DNA from: Bacteroidota bacterium
Lineage (GTDB): Bacteria; Bacteroidota; Bacteroidia; Bacteroidales; Prolixibacteraceae
NCBI GenBank assembly: GCA_023412195.1
Contig: JAEYNZ010000120.1
Coordinates: forward strand, 1-44,700
Direction of reading: 5' to 3'
DNA: 44,700 bases
The notes beneath the pieces were generated by a model, which saw only the letters and a list, made by a program, of their open reading frames with translations, was not told the origin of the DNA and did not search any database. Shown here piece by piece: positions 25,325 through 33,326 of the stretch. The stretch's first letter is position 1; each line of letters starts with the position of its first letter. The translations under genes and the position numbers were made by a program.

Positions 25325-25480
25325 TTTAGCACGTTTTTTATGAAAAACTACCGGTTAAAACTCACCTGGCTCTATTCATCAAAGCCGTAATCTTTCATGT
25401 CTTTTACCGCTTCAATTCCCCAAAGGTTAAATTTACACAATGAACATATATCTGCAATCAGTAGTGTCCGGTTAATGTTG

Positions 25481-25620
25481 GAGATTTCTCCCTACGGTTG
25501 AAATGACGGTGTTTTCAGAGTTATTGTTTTGGGAGGGGCAGGTTGGCAGTTTCGCCACCAACCTGCCCCTCACAAATATATAACGAACTGATTGTCATCT
25601 CGAACGAAGTGAGTGATCTC
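25481..25620. repeat. Nested palindromic element with 14-bp perfect hairpin
   Basis: Outer arms 25481-25507 and 25594-25620 are inverted copies with 20 of 27 bases matching; they belong to the 'gtcatttcgaacgaagtgagaaatct' type of repeat that I recall from Bacteroidota genomes. Inside, gaggggcaggttgg (25533-25546) and ccaacctgcccctc (25558-25571) pair perfectly around an 11-nt loop. Both pairs share nearly the same centre. Positions 25572-25602 recur inverted at 131-161 with one mismatch. No coding frame is present, so a non-autonomous palindromic repeat is likely. Confidence 0.75.
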
Positions 25621-25741
25621 AAAAGTTATTGTTTTAACAAAGTTAACGGACAACATAGATCTGCAATAACAAAAAAACAGGATCACCTTATAAAAAACTT
25701 CTGTTTTTTTATTCATTGCACATGGAATTTTAACCTTACGC

Positions 25742-25770
25742 TTGTATTTTCTGTTCAATTTTTATCTTTG
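25742..25770 (+). promoter_or_regulatory. Bacteroidota-type promoter for GH92
   Basis: TATCTTTG (25763-25770) matches the TAnnTTTG -7 box exactly, with a TTG (25742-25744) 18 bases upstream as a -33 element. The -7 box lies 39 bases before the ATG at 25810, a fitting leader length. Confidence 0.6.
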
Positions 25771-25809
25771 AGGTTAAGATCCCTAAAATTATTCATCTCA
25801 ACTTAAAAA

Positions 25810-28185
25810 ATGATGAAGAAAATGAATTCATTTTCATTCCTGATGTTGCTGATCGTTTCAACCGGACATTTTTATCAATTGTCAGCACAGGAAAAAGCAC
25901 CTTCTGATTACGTCAATCCATTTATTGGCACCGACTTTTTCGGCCATACATTTCCCGGGGCTTCACTACCCTTTGCGATGATACATGCAAGTCCGGATAC
26001 CGGGACAGAAGGCTGGACACACAGTGCGGGATATATATACCAGGCAAATTCAATCATGGGTTTCAGCCATACGCACTGGAGTGGTGTTGGCATGGTTGAC
26101 GGAGGCGACATTTTGCTGATGCCGGCAGTTGGAAATAAACTGCAGATTACCCCGGGAACAGATGAAAATCCCGATGCAGGATACCGCTCCAGGTTCAGCC
26201 ACAACAGGGAAACAGCATCTCCGGGCTATTATGCCGTATTCCTTGATGATTATGGAATTGAAGCTGAACTTACTACCACTCCCCGGGTGGCCTTTCACCG
26301 GTATACTTTTCCTGAGGCCAAAAATGCCAGAATCATCCTGGACCTGGGGCACCAGATAGGTAAAAAGGATGAGCATGACAAGGCTTCGCTTCACATCCTG
26401 GATGACCATACAATAGAGGGAGAAAAAACAGACGGTCCGGGCACCATTTATTTTGTGGCTAAATTCAGCAAGCCCTTTTTATACTATGGAACCTTTGATG
26501 CAGATTATTCCACACCTGAATCGGGATCAGGGGTATTTGCCTATAAGAATGCAGAAGCAGGAAGAAACATCGGTGCATTTGTGATGTTTCATACCTCCGG
26601 CCAGGAACAGGTACTGGTTAAAGTAGCCATCTCTTATACCGGCATAGAAGGAGCAAGAAAGAATATGAATGAAGAACTGCCCCACTGGGATTTTGAAAAG
26701 GTTAAATCTGATGCCAGGCAGGTATGGGAAAAAGTACTGTCGCGCATCCAGGTTGATGAAGCTTCGGATGCACAAAAGGAAATTTTTTATACAGCTGTTT
26801 ACAGGTCGCTGCTGGCTCAATATATTTCGCAGGATGTGGATGGCAGGTATTCCGGCGCTGACGGGAAAATTCATACCGCCAGCGGCTACAACTTCTATGG
26901 CTCCTTTTCGTGCTGGGATACCTACCGATCGCAGCACCCTTTACTTACACTGCTTGCACCGGAACATGTAAATGATTTTATCAGATCCATTGCCGAAAAG
27001 ACCCGGCAGTACGGATGGCTTCCGGGACAGCACTTTCAGAATGTATTTGGGGAAGGCATGGTGGGCGATCACCTGGTGCCGGTTGTAGTTGATGCGTATA
27101 TGAAAGGGTTCAGGGATTATGATGTGAATGGGATTTACCATGCCATGAAAACCAAAGCTCTTGAATTCCCAAAACCTCCTGTACCTTTTGAAGCTGCACG
27201 TTCGGGGTTGAAATATATCAATGAACTAGGATATATTCCTGCTGACAGGGTTACAGAGTCAGTGCCGAAAACCATGGAATTTGCATACGACGACTGGTGC
27301 ATTGCCCAAATGGCTAAAGAACTTGGGAAAGAGGAAGATTACAGGCTATTTTTGAAAAGAGCAGGAAATTACAAAAATGTATGGGATAAAGAAACGCAGT
27401 TTATGCGACCCCGCCTGGCCGATGGAACATGGCTTGAGGCGCTGAACGGAAGGGAACAGGAAATTGTAAAGGAAGGCGACCATTCTTTTTACAAATATTT
27501 TGATCCCCTTCTGGTGGGCCGCCGCCCCAACCGGCATTACACCGAATCAAATGCATGGCAGTACCTGTGGTCGGTACAGCACGATGTACCGGGGCTGATC
27601 AATCTTTTTGGAAGCCGGGAGAAGTTTGCACAAAAGCTGGATACCTTTTTCGAAATGAGTCCGTTGATTTCTCCGCCCAAATATGTTGGTGTGGTTGGCA
27701 CCATCGGGCAGTATGTACATGGAAATCAGCCGTCGCACCATGTGGCATACCTGTACAACTATGCAGGGCAGCCATGGAAAACTCAGCAACGGGTGAGGCA
27801 GATCATGGAACAGCTATACAGGCCGGGGCCGGGCGGGCTTTGCGGCAATGAAGACATGGGTTCACTTTCATCGTGGTATGTATTGAGCGCCATGGGATTT
27901 TATCCTGTTACTCCGGGCAATCCTGTTTATTCAATTGGAAGTCCTTTATTCGGTAAGGTGACAATCACAACGGAAAAAGGCACAACATTTACAGTTGTTG
28001 CAAAAAACAACTCACCTGAAAATGTATTTATACAGCAGGCGAGACTGAATGGCCAGCCCTTCGAAAGAGGCTGGATTTCACATGAAGAAATTTTAAATGG
28101 GGGGACACTCGAGTTTGAAATGGGGCCCCAACCTCAGAAAAAACGGGCTGCAGGGAAATCGGCAATTCCTCCTGCAGGCATGTAA
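25810..28185 (+). CDS. GH92-family alpha-mannosidase, secreted
   Basis: A 791-aa exo-alpha-mannosidase of glycoside hydrolase family 92, which uses Ca2+ and inverts configuration. A signal peptide (about 1-26, ending LSAQ) sends it out of the cytoplasm. Family hallmarks are 'DYVNPFIGT' at the start of the mature protein, 'GFSHTHWSG' (84-92), 'YTESNAWQY' (Glu579, in the region of the catalytic acid) and 'GNEDMGSLSSWYVLSAMGFYP' core with Asp682. The C-terminal tail 'PQPQKKRAAGKSA' looks disordered and is not part of the usual domain. The gene is divergent from the phosphoesterase gene at 25324 and probably belongs to the same locus. GH92 enzymes release mannose from N-glycans or yeast mannan, some next to phosphodiester-linked mannose; linkage preference cannot be read here. 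Confidence 0.95.
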   Translation: MMKKMNSFSFLMLLIVSTGHFYQLSAQEKAPSDYVNPFIGTDFFGHTFPGASLPFAMIHASPDTGTEGWTHSAGYIYQANSIMGFSHTHWSGVGMVDGGDILLMPAVGNKLQITPGTDENPDAGYRSRFSHNRETASPGYYAVFLDDYGIEAELTTTPRVAFHRYTFPEAKNARIILDLGHQIGKKDEHDKASLHILDDHTIEGEKTDGPGTIYFVAKFSKPFLYYGTFDADYSTPESGSGVFAYKNAEAGRNIGAFVMFHTSGQEQVLVKVAISYTGIEGARKNMNEELPHWDFEKVKSDARQVWEKVLSRIQVDEASDAQKEIFYTAVYRSLLAQYISQDVDGRYSGADGKIHTASGYNFYGSFSCWDTYRSQHPLLTLLAPEHVNDFIRSIAEKTRQYGWLPGQHFQNVFGEGMVGDHLVPVVVDAYMKGFRDYDVNGIYHAMKTKALEFPKPPVPFEAARSGLKYINELGYIPADRVTESVPKTMEFAYDDWCIAQMAKELGKEEDYRLFLKRAGNYKNVWDKETQFMRPRLADGTWLEALNGREQEIVKEGDHSFYKYFDPLLVGRRPNRHYTESNAWQYLWSVQHDVPGLINLFGSREKFAQKLDTFFEMSPLISPPKYVGVVGTIGQYVHGNQPSHHVAYLYNYAGQPWKTQQRVRQIMEQLYRPGPGGLCGNEDMGSLSSWYVLSAMGFYPVTPGNPVYSIGSPLFGKVTITTEKGTTFTVVAKNNSPENVFIQQARLNGQPFERGWISHEEILNGGTLEFEMGPQPQKKRAAGKSAIPPAGM

Positions 28186-28269
28186 CAGGAGCAGGATTAC
28201 TGCAGAAAATAAAACGACTCTGGATAATGGCAATTAACAAGTGTTGCTGTAATGAACTGAGATTCCTAT

Positions 28270-29187
28270 TTACCTCAAAATCCTCCGGATCCTGCGATCG
28301 TTTAATTTTCCCGAATAAACAAAAAGTGAGTATTTTAAAACAAGGGGTTCTGTGGTTGAAACAGGCACTGTTCCACTTCCGGGGAAGGCAGCATTCTGCA
28401 TACTGTTCTTTTCACGAAGAATCCACGGCTGCGGGTATCCCGGATTATCAGGATGGTCAGCTATGACAATACCGGCCTGTTTGCCGGCTCTTCCCATACT
28501 TCCGGATACATTGACATATCCGGGAGAAGATACGGCTGTATTTTGAGGAACAAGTTGTCCCTGTGCGCCTGAGAATTCCACATCTTCGGGTAATACCATC
28601 CTAACTGAAAAACCACTGTAACCCTTTTCGTCTTCAGAACCGCCGATCCGGAGGTTTTCTGCCGTTGCCAGCAGGCTGATCTCGAAATCAATCCTGCGTA
28701 CATTCCTGAAGCGGGGGGAAATGGTTATAACAGATTCCTCAATGATATATGGTATCATGCGACCATCCTTCTTCCATTCGGGTGATTTCCATTCCACCTG
28801 CATTTTCAGAATCCCGCTTCCGTCCTGCCTTGTCATAAACTCCAGGTCTGATACACGCTGCTCAAAACCTTTGATTTCCCATGGATCGCCTATTTTTTTA
28901 TCACCGATCCAGACCTGGTGCCATGCCCAGAATACACCCCTGTGGTGCAGGTGGTCGGCGGGAAAATCCTCGGTTAATGCAGCTCCGTCGGGAGCCCAAA
29001 GGGGATGAATATAATGGCAGCGCTCAAATTGGCCCTTATGGTTTTTTGGTTCAGACTGGTAGAAAAGCACTTTTTCCCCTTTTTCGAGAAGCAGGATACC
29101 GCCATCTTCCTTTTTCATGGTTACCTGCGCCATTGTAGCAATATTGACAGCCAGAACAAGAAGTAATATGAATATGATAAGTTTCAT
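28270..29187 (-). CDS. DUF6807/PmoA-like secreted protein
   Basis: A 305-aa protein with a signal peptide (1-20, ending ATMAQ). 'RCHYIHPLWAPDGAALTEDF' and 'PADHLHHRGVFWAWHQVWIG' are the hallmark of the DUF6807 family, annotated 'PmoA' in some databases although no methane oxidation is implied. The His-rich stretch suggests a metal or catalytic site. These proteins often occur beside Gfo/Idh/MocA and DUF1080 genes in Bacteroidota and Planctomycetes, as here. It is convergent with GH92 (84 bp apart) and is separated from the oxidoreductase gene upstream by a strong terminator, so it has its own promoter. Function unproven; glycan-related by context. Confidence 0.85.
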   Translation of the reverse strand: MKLIIFILLLVLAVNIATMAQVTMKKEDGGILLLEKGEKVLFYQSEPKNHKGQFERCHYIHPLWAPDGAALTEDFPADHLHHRGVFWAWHQVWIGDKKIGDPWEIKGFEQRVSDLEFMTRQDGSGILKMQVEWKSPEWKKDGRMIPYIIEESVITISPRFRNVRRIDFEISLLATAENLRIGGSEDEKGYSGFSVRMVLPEDVEFSGAQGQLVPQNTAVSSPGYVNVSGSMGRAGKQAGIVIADHPDNPGYPQPWILREKNSMQNAAFPGSGTVPVSTTEPLVLKYSLFVYSGKLNDRRIRRILR

Positions 29188-29252
29188 TGGTCTGATTTTG
29201 ACCCCTAAAATACAATTATTACCACAATCTTGCAGAAAACCTATGCATGATG

Positions 29253-29282
29253 AAAAAAAAAATCCCCGGGAGAACCCGGGGA
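29253..29282 (-). terminator. Rho-independent terminator of the oxidoreductase operon
   Basis: On the minus strand tccccggg and cccgggga pair perfectly (8 bp, tetraloop ttct) and are followed by a run of nine or more T. It lies 35 bp after the oxidoreductase stop codon at 29317. It separates that operon from the DUF6807 gene. Confidence 0.92.
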
Positions 29283-29316
29283 GCTATCTATTTACCTTCA
29301 GTCAGTAAGGGAACCT

Positions 29317-30660
29317 TCAAAGTTTAAGTTCCCATCCCGGTGCATAATCCCTGCCCCAGAGTTTCATGGCATCGCGGTCGTACATACGGCCTGTTTTCTC
29401 ATCGATATTAAAACCTTTGCCGATACGGTAGGCAATGTTTGAATAATGAACAAGCGCCATGCTTATGTTTGCATCATCTATCGGTGCGGTCAGTTTGGCT
29501 TTTCCCCTGATTGTATCGAAGAAGTTTATAACATGGCCTGTAGTCATGTCGCCACCGCCACCAAGGACATTCCCTGCTTCATTGGAAGCCGATTTGTTAT
29601 CCCTGATCATTTTTCCACCCCTGTCGTACAACACATACTTGCTGCGGTTTACAAAAACATTGCCTTCGCTGCCATATATAATTACACCTCTGTCGCTGCC
29701 ATAGGTATCATACCCGTTGCGGCTTTTACCGTCCCACTTGATGATCTTGTTGCCTGAAAAGCGGAAAGTGGCGTCCATTGTATCATACATCTCCCAGCCA
29801 TCATCCTCAAAATGACGCTTGCCGGCTTCCACTTCCACATACTCAGGATAATCAACCTGCAAGGCCCAGCGTGCCACATCCAGTTCATGTGTGGCATTGT
29901 TGCCTGCTTCGGCTGTACCATAATCCCATCCATACCAGTGCCAGTTATAATTCCATGTTTCTTCTGTATACTCCCTGCGGGGAGCAGGACCCTGGAACAA
30001 TTCCCAGTCAAGGCCTTCCGGTACCTGGGCTTTTTTCTGAACAGGCACCTGTCCACGGGCATTGGTATAAAAAGCCAGTGCCTTATATGGCTTGCCAATG
30101 GTACCATTATGAATCTCTTTTATAATTTCAATGGTATGATCAGATGAGCGCTGCTGGTTTCCCATCTGCACCACCTTATTGTATTTTTTTGCAGCTTCCA
30201 CAAGCAGTTCATTTTCGAACATGTTATGACTGCTTGGTTTTTCAACATAAACATGCTTGCCACCCTTTAATGCCATTACCGAACCAGGGGTATGCCAGTG
30301 GTCGGGCGTTGCATTGATGAGCACGTCGACTTGTTTGTCGTCTATGACTTTCCTGATGTCGTTCTCAGCCTTAGGTTTATAGCTGATATGTTTTGCAAAA
30401 TTCTGCAAAGCCCTTTCGCGCTGCTTCGCCATCACATCACACAAATAAACCAGCTCCACATTGGCCTCTTTCAGGGCAATGGGTTCGTAGAAAGCACCCA
30501 ATCGGCGTCCAAGACCTGCGATAGCAACATTTAGCCTGTCGTTTGCACCGATAATACGGCTATAACTTTTGGCCGACATTCCCATAGCCGACCCACCTAT
30601 TGCAATCCCGGCAGAACCGGCTGCAACTTTCCTGATAAAATCTCTTCTGTTTGAACTCAT
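29317..30660 (-). CDS. Gfo/Idh/MocA-family oxidoreductase with Tat signal
   Basis: A 447-aa NAD(P)-dependent oxidoreductase. The N-terminus 'SSNRRDFIRKVAAGSAG' is a twin-arginine signal, so the folded, cofactor-loaded enzyme is probably exported. A Rossmann domain follows ('NVAIAGLGRRLGAFYEP', Asp in 'YLCDV'), then 'VYVEKPSSHN' with the family Lys, and a C-terminal substrate domain ('NNATHELDVARWAL'). Such enzymes oxidise or reduce sugar hydroxyls. Together with DUF1080 and a TIM-barrel isomerase it fits a 3-dehydrogenase in the 3-keto-glycoside pathway. It is the last gene of its operon, 18 bp after the isomerase gene. Confidence 0.92.
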   Translation of the reverse strand: MSSNRRDFIRKVAAGSAGIAIGGSAMGMSAKSYSRIIGANDRLNVAIAGLGRRLGAFYEPIALKEANVELVYLCDVMAKQRERALQNFAKHISYKPKAENDIRKVIDDKQVDVLINATPDHWHTPGSVMALKGGKHVYVEKPSSHNMFENELLVEAAKKYNKVVQMGNQQRSSDHTIEIIKEIHNGTIGKPYKALAFYTNARGQVPVQKKAQVPEGLDWELFQGPAPRREYTEETWNYNWHWYGWDYGTAEAGNNATHELDVARWALQVDYPEYVEVEAGKRHFEDDGWEMYDTMDATFRFSGNKIIKWDGKSRNGYDTYGSDRGVIIYGSEGNVFVNRSKYVLYDRGGKMIRDNKSASNEAGNVLGGGGDMTTGHVINFFDTIRGKAKLTAPIDDANISMALVHYSNIAYRIGKGFNIDEKTGRMYDRDAMKLWGRDYAPGWELKL

Positions 30661-30678
30661 TATTTTTGATTTTTAAAA

Positions 30679-31515
30679 TTACATCATGGCAAGCACACCT
30701 TTTGTGTACCCGAACGACTCCATCATGCCGGGCAGGGGATCATCCGCTTCAGCTTCGTACTCAAGGGCCAGCGTACCCTGGTATTTCATTTTCACAACTG
30801 TTTGCATGAAAGAGGTGAAGTCAATCACGCCCCTTCCTATGATACAGGTAGTACCTTCTGCGGCAGCAGCAGTCACATCTTTTATGTGAATATCAAGTAC
30901 CCTGTCGAAAAAGTCCTTTAAATCCTGCTCGGGGTTCCGGTTGATACGTTTAGTATGCCCGATATCGATACAAAGGCCCATCCTTTTGTCCCTGTTCCTG
31001 ATGAGCTTGTATGCGCTTTCAGCACTGGGATACAATTTGTCACCTGGTCCGTGGTTATGAATGGCAAGCTTTATGTCATTCTGTTTCACTTTCTCCTCCA
31101 CATAATCGAGCAATTCATGGTTAGGCACACCAACTATCATTTCCATGCCGGCAGTTTTGGCATAACGAAAAGCCTGATCGACTTCCTCTTTGGTTTTCAT
31201 ATAAACCACACCCGCTCCGTAAAGCTCTATGCCCTTACTTTTGCAAAGCTCCACCGTCTTTTTGATGGTTTCATCGCCGGCATTGAGCGGAAGGTGCATG
31301 TCCTTAAAGGTGATTCGATTCACACCGCACCTTAGCGTCATATCGATTGCCTGTTCTGTAGAAAACTTCCTCAGAGTATAGGAAGCCACACCGAGCCTGT
31401 ATAGCGGCTTCGCTTTTTTTGCCTTTGAACCAGGGGCTTCATGAGCCAGTTCAGGCAGTGCCACAGCAGCCATTCCGGCGCCGGCAATCTTCAAAAAATT
31501 CCTTCTGTCAGTCAT
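30679..31515 (-). CDS. TIM-barrel sugar isomerase/epimerase with Tat signal
   Basis: A 278-aa protein of the xylose isomerase-like TIM-barrel superfamily (AP_endonuc_2). 'TDRRNFLKIAGAG' is a Tat signal. Metal-site candidates are the Glu in 'MEMIVGVPNHE', 'LAIHNHGPGD', 'GLCIDIGHTKR' and 'LALEYEAE', spaced as in this family. Related proteins act on 3-keto sugars or open glycosides by elimination in oxidative glycan degradation. Only 2 bp separate it from DUF1080 upstream and 18 bp from the oxidoreductase downstream. Specific reaction unknown. Confidence 0.88.
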   Translation of the reverse strand: MTDRRNFLKIAGAGMAAVALPELAHEAPGSKAKKAKPLYRLGVASYTLRKFSTEQAIDMTLRCGVNRITFKDMHLPLNAGDETIKKTVELCKSKGIELYGAGVVYMKTKEEVDQAFRYAKTAGMEMIVGVPNHELLDYVEEKVKQNDIKLAIHNHGPGDKLYPSAESAYKLIRNRDKRMGLCIDIGHTKRINRNPEQDLKDFFDRVLDIHIKDVTAAAAEGTTCIIGRGVIDFTSFMQTVVKMKYQGTLALEYEAEADDPLPGMMESFGYTKGVLAMM

Positions 31516-31517
31516 GG

Positions 31518-32858
31518 TTACAGTTCTCTTATCTTGATACTCCGGTAATGTACTTCATCATTATGGTCCTGTATATGGATAGGACCTTTTGGTGACATGC
31601 CAAAACCTTCCGTTTTTGCAAATTTGCTTGCTGCCACCCTTTCCTTAAAATTATCATCACCACGGGTAAACTCAAGCACCCTACGCCCGTTGAGCCAGTG
31701 TTCAGCCCTTCCGTCGGGGTGTAAAACAATGCGGCCACGGTTCCATTGTCCTGGTCCGTTCACAAAACGGCCTTCCTTTTGCGCAGGGATTAAGTCATAT
31801 AATGAAGCCAGTGTACGGTTACCTTCAATGCCATTTTTGGCATCTGGATGGTTTTCATCATCCAGAATCTGGTATTCCAGTCCAACTGATGGGCCGTTAT
31901 TTCCAAGGCCATATTTGATGCCGCTGTTTGCACCTTCAGAGAAATTAAAATCAAATTTCAGTTCGAAGGCACCAAATTCTTCTTTTGTAATGATGTCGCC
32001 ACCTTTCAGTTCAGGGTTTCCACCCGTAGCCATTACCACAAGTGAACCATCCTTTACTTCCCATCCTTTATCAGGAAATTCCTCCGATTTAACGCTCTTG
32101 AAAGAATCAGTTGTTTTACCATCAAAAAGCAGTTTATAGCCCTGTTCCTTTTCCGCGTCACTCAGATAATTCGGAATCATATTCACAACATAAGTACCTT
32201 TATTTGGTGAAGGCTGCAGGTTGCTGGTTTTGATCCGGATATTTCTCCATTTTATCTGCCGGTTTGCCATTGACTCATCCCTGATGGAGTGTACCTGCAG
32301 GGCGATAAACCCTTCCGGGGTCATATCATCGATCAGATGGGCACATGGGACACCATTAAGAAAGGTTTTGATATCAGGTCCGATGCACTCGATCCTGTAA
32401 AGGTTCCATTCGTTCATTTTGAAAGCAGATTTGGCATCAGGGTTCAGATCGAGCGGATACAGCCAGTTGCGGCGGGCCTCGTCGTATATACCAGCGCTCC
32501 ATGCACGTGGGGATGGATCCACCTCACACTGGTAACCGTGAACCCTTCCATTCATGTAATCCGGCCTGCTTTCACTGCGGAACTGTATTCCAGAGTTAAA
32601 ATCATCTACGAGCAGCATTTCTACTTCCAGTATAAAATCAGAAAAGGTTTCTTCGGTGGCAAGAAATGAATTGGGGGTGTTGGCCACTGTAGTCCCTACG
32701 ATCATTCCGTCTTCGACATGATATTTTGCCTCTCCGTTCAGTTGTTTCCAGCCGGTGAGGTCTTTACCATTAAATAAATCCACCCAGCCTTCATCTGCGA
32801 CATTTGTACATGCGCTTAAAACAACAACAGCAAGAAAGAACCCGAGTATCCTGTTCAT
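31518..32858 (-). CDS. DUF1080 (3-keto-disaccharide hydrolase-type) lipoprotein, two domains
   Basis: The start was moved to the ATG at 32858, because from there the protein has a clean lipoprotein signal (VVLSAC, Cys17); an upstream open extension of 49 residues has no such feature. The resulting 446-aa protein has two tandem DUF1080 (PF06439) lectin-like sandwich domains, about 24-215 ('WVDLFNGKDLTGWK', 'SGIQFRSE') and 225-446 ('YKLLFDGKTTDSFK', 'SGIKYGLG', 'EYQILDDENHPDAK'). Members of this family hydrolyse or lyse 3-keto-glycosides. The operon partners fit this. Two domains could give two specificities or one binding and one catalytic unit. Confidence 0.9.
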   Translation of the reverse strand: MNRILGFFLAVVVLSACTNVADEGWVDLFNGKDLTGWKQLNGEAKYHVEDGMIVGTTVANTPNSFLATEETFSDFILEVEMLLVDDFNSGIQFRSESRPDYMNGRVHGYQCEVDPSPRAWSAGIYDEARRNWLYPLDLNPDAKSAFKMNEWNLYRIECIGPDIKTFLNGVPCAHLIDDMTPEGFIALQVHSIRDESMANRQIKWRNIRIKTSNLQPSPNKGTYVVNMIPNYLSDAEKEQGYKLLFDGKTTDSFKSVKSEEFPDKGWEVKDGSLVVMATGGNPELKGGDIITKEEFGAFELKFDFNFSEGANSGIKYGLGNNGPSVGLEYQILDDENHPDAKNGIEGNRTLASLYDLIPAQKEGRFVNGPGQWNRGRIVLHPDGRAEHWLNGRRVLEFTRGDDNFKERVAASKFAKTEGFGMSPKGPIHIQDHNDEVHYRSIKIREL

Positions 32859-32903
32859 CACCTGTAAATTTAAGTTTAAACTATTCCTTATACTTTTCTC
32901 TTT

Positions 32904-32933
32904 CCGTGTACGGACACGGTATAGACAAAAGTA
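32904..32933 (-). promoter_or_regulatory. Promoter -7 box and leader hairpin upstream of DUF1080 gene
   Basis: On the minus strand TACTTTTG (32926-32933) matches the TAnnTTTG -7 box; no clear -33 element is seen. Just downstream, ccgtgt and acacgg (32904-32919) form a perfect 6-bp hairpin that would lie at the 5' end of the mRNA. The position suits expression of the DUF1080 operon independently of the glycosidase-like gene upstream. Confidence 0.45.
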
Positions 32934-33196
32934 ATGATTTTTTGAAAAGTCGTATGATGTTCCGTAACATAAAACCGAAGCATGAGCAATTTTTCTGTTA
33001 TTCAAAAATGATTAAATCAGTTGAAGTATCCAATGCACAGGATGATTTACTAATAGCATCTGAGTTTGTCTGCCTTCTGGTATTGGTTTTATCAAGCTGT
33101 TGTACTTCTCCAGATCAAAAAGAAAAATACCCTGCCCGTTGCCTGCTCCGGCCAGAAATCAATACTGAAGTGCGATCCGTTTGCCGGTTTTATCGG

Positions 33197-33313
33197 CTAC
33201 AGGGTTGTCGGAACGAAGTTTACCAGGATAGCGTACAGAAAAATCAGCAAGACGTTCCACCTCTCCACTCCCGTCAATATAACCAGACATAATCCTGCAA
33301 CAATGTTTTTCAT
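33197..33313 (-). CDS. Possible 38-aa hydrophobic peptide or gene remnant
   Basis: ATG at 33313 opens a 38-residue frame starting MKNIVAGLCLVILTGVERWN and continuing with a second hydrophobic stretch ('VLLIFLYAILVNFV') before a TAG. It starts 13 bp after the glycosidase-like stop, a natural operon position. After the TAG the same frame continues open for more than 30 codons, so it could also be the start of a decayed small membrane protein. No homology is recognised. Confidence 0.25.
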   Translation of the reverse strand: MKNIVAGLCLVILTGVERWNVLLIFLYAILVNFVPTTL

Positions 33314-33326
33314 AATGATCTCATTT

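Larger units (their letters stand above)
25325..25809. other. 485-bp divergent intergenic region
   Basis: The gap separates the leftward phosphoesterase gene from the rightward GH92 gene. It holds the nested palindromic element at 25481-25620 and the GH92 promoter at 25742-25770, both listed separately. No gene is seen. A regulator acting here could control both arms of the locus. Confidence 0.6.
32859..33326. other. 468-bp gap between glycosidase-like and DUF1080 genes
   Basis: It contains the promoter described at 32904-32933 and a possible tiny reading frame at 33197-33313. Longer plus-strand frames here have no start signal, domain or sensible composition. Part of the region (33080-33313 on the minus strand) has several interrupted open frames and may be decayed coding sequence. 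Confidence 0.45.

Noticed and set aside
31597..32139. Plus-strand frame of 180 codons antisense to the DUF1080 gene
   Set aside because: It is the mirror frame of a clear lipoprotein gene with good domain matches; its own product is Ser/Pro-rich without domain or signals.
32859..33005. 49-residue N-terminal extension of the DUF1080 protein
   Set aside because: It would bury the lipoprotein signal inside the protein and lies upstream of the likely -7 box and leader hairpin region; the ATG at 32858 is preferred.
32804..33292. Plus-strand frame of 162 codons across the gap before the DUF1080 gene
   Set aside because: It overlaps the signal peptide region of DUF1080 on the other strand, is Cys/Gln-rich and has no recognisable domain or start signal.
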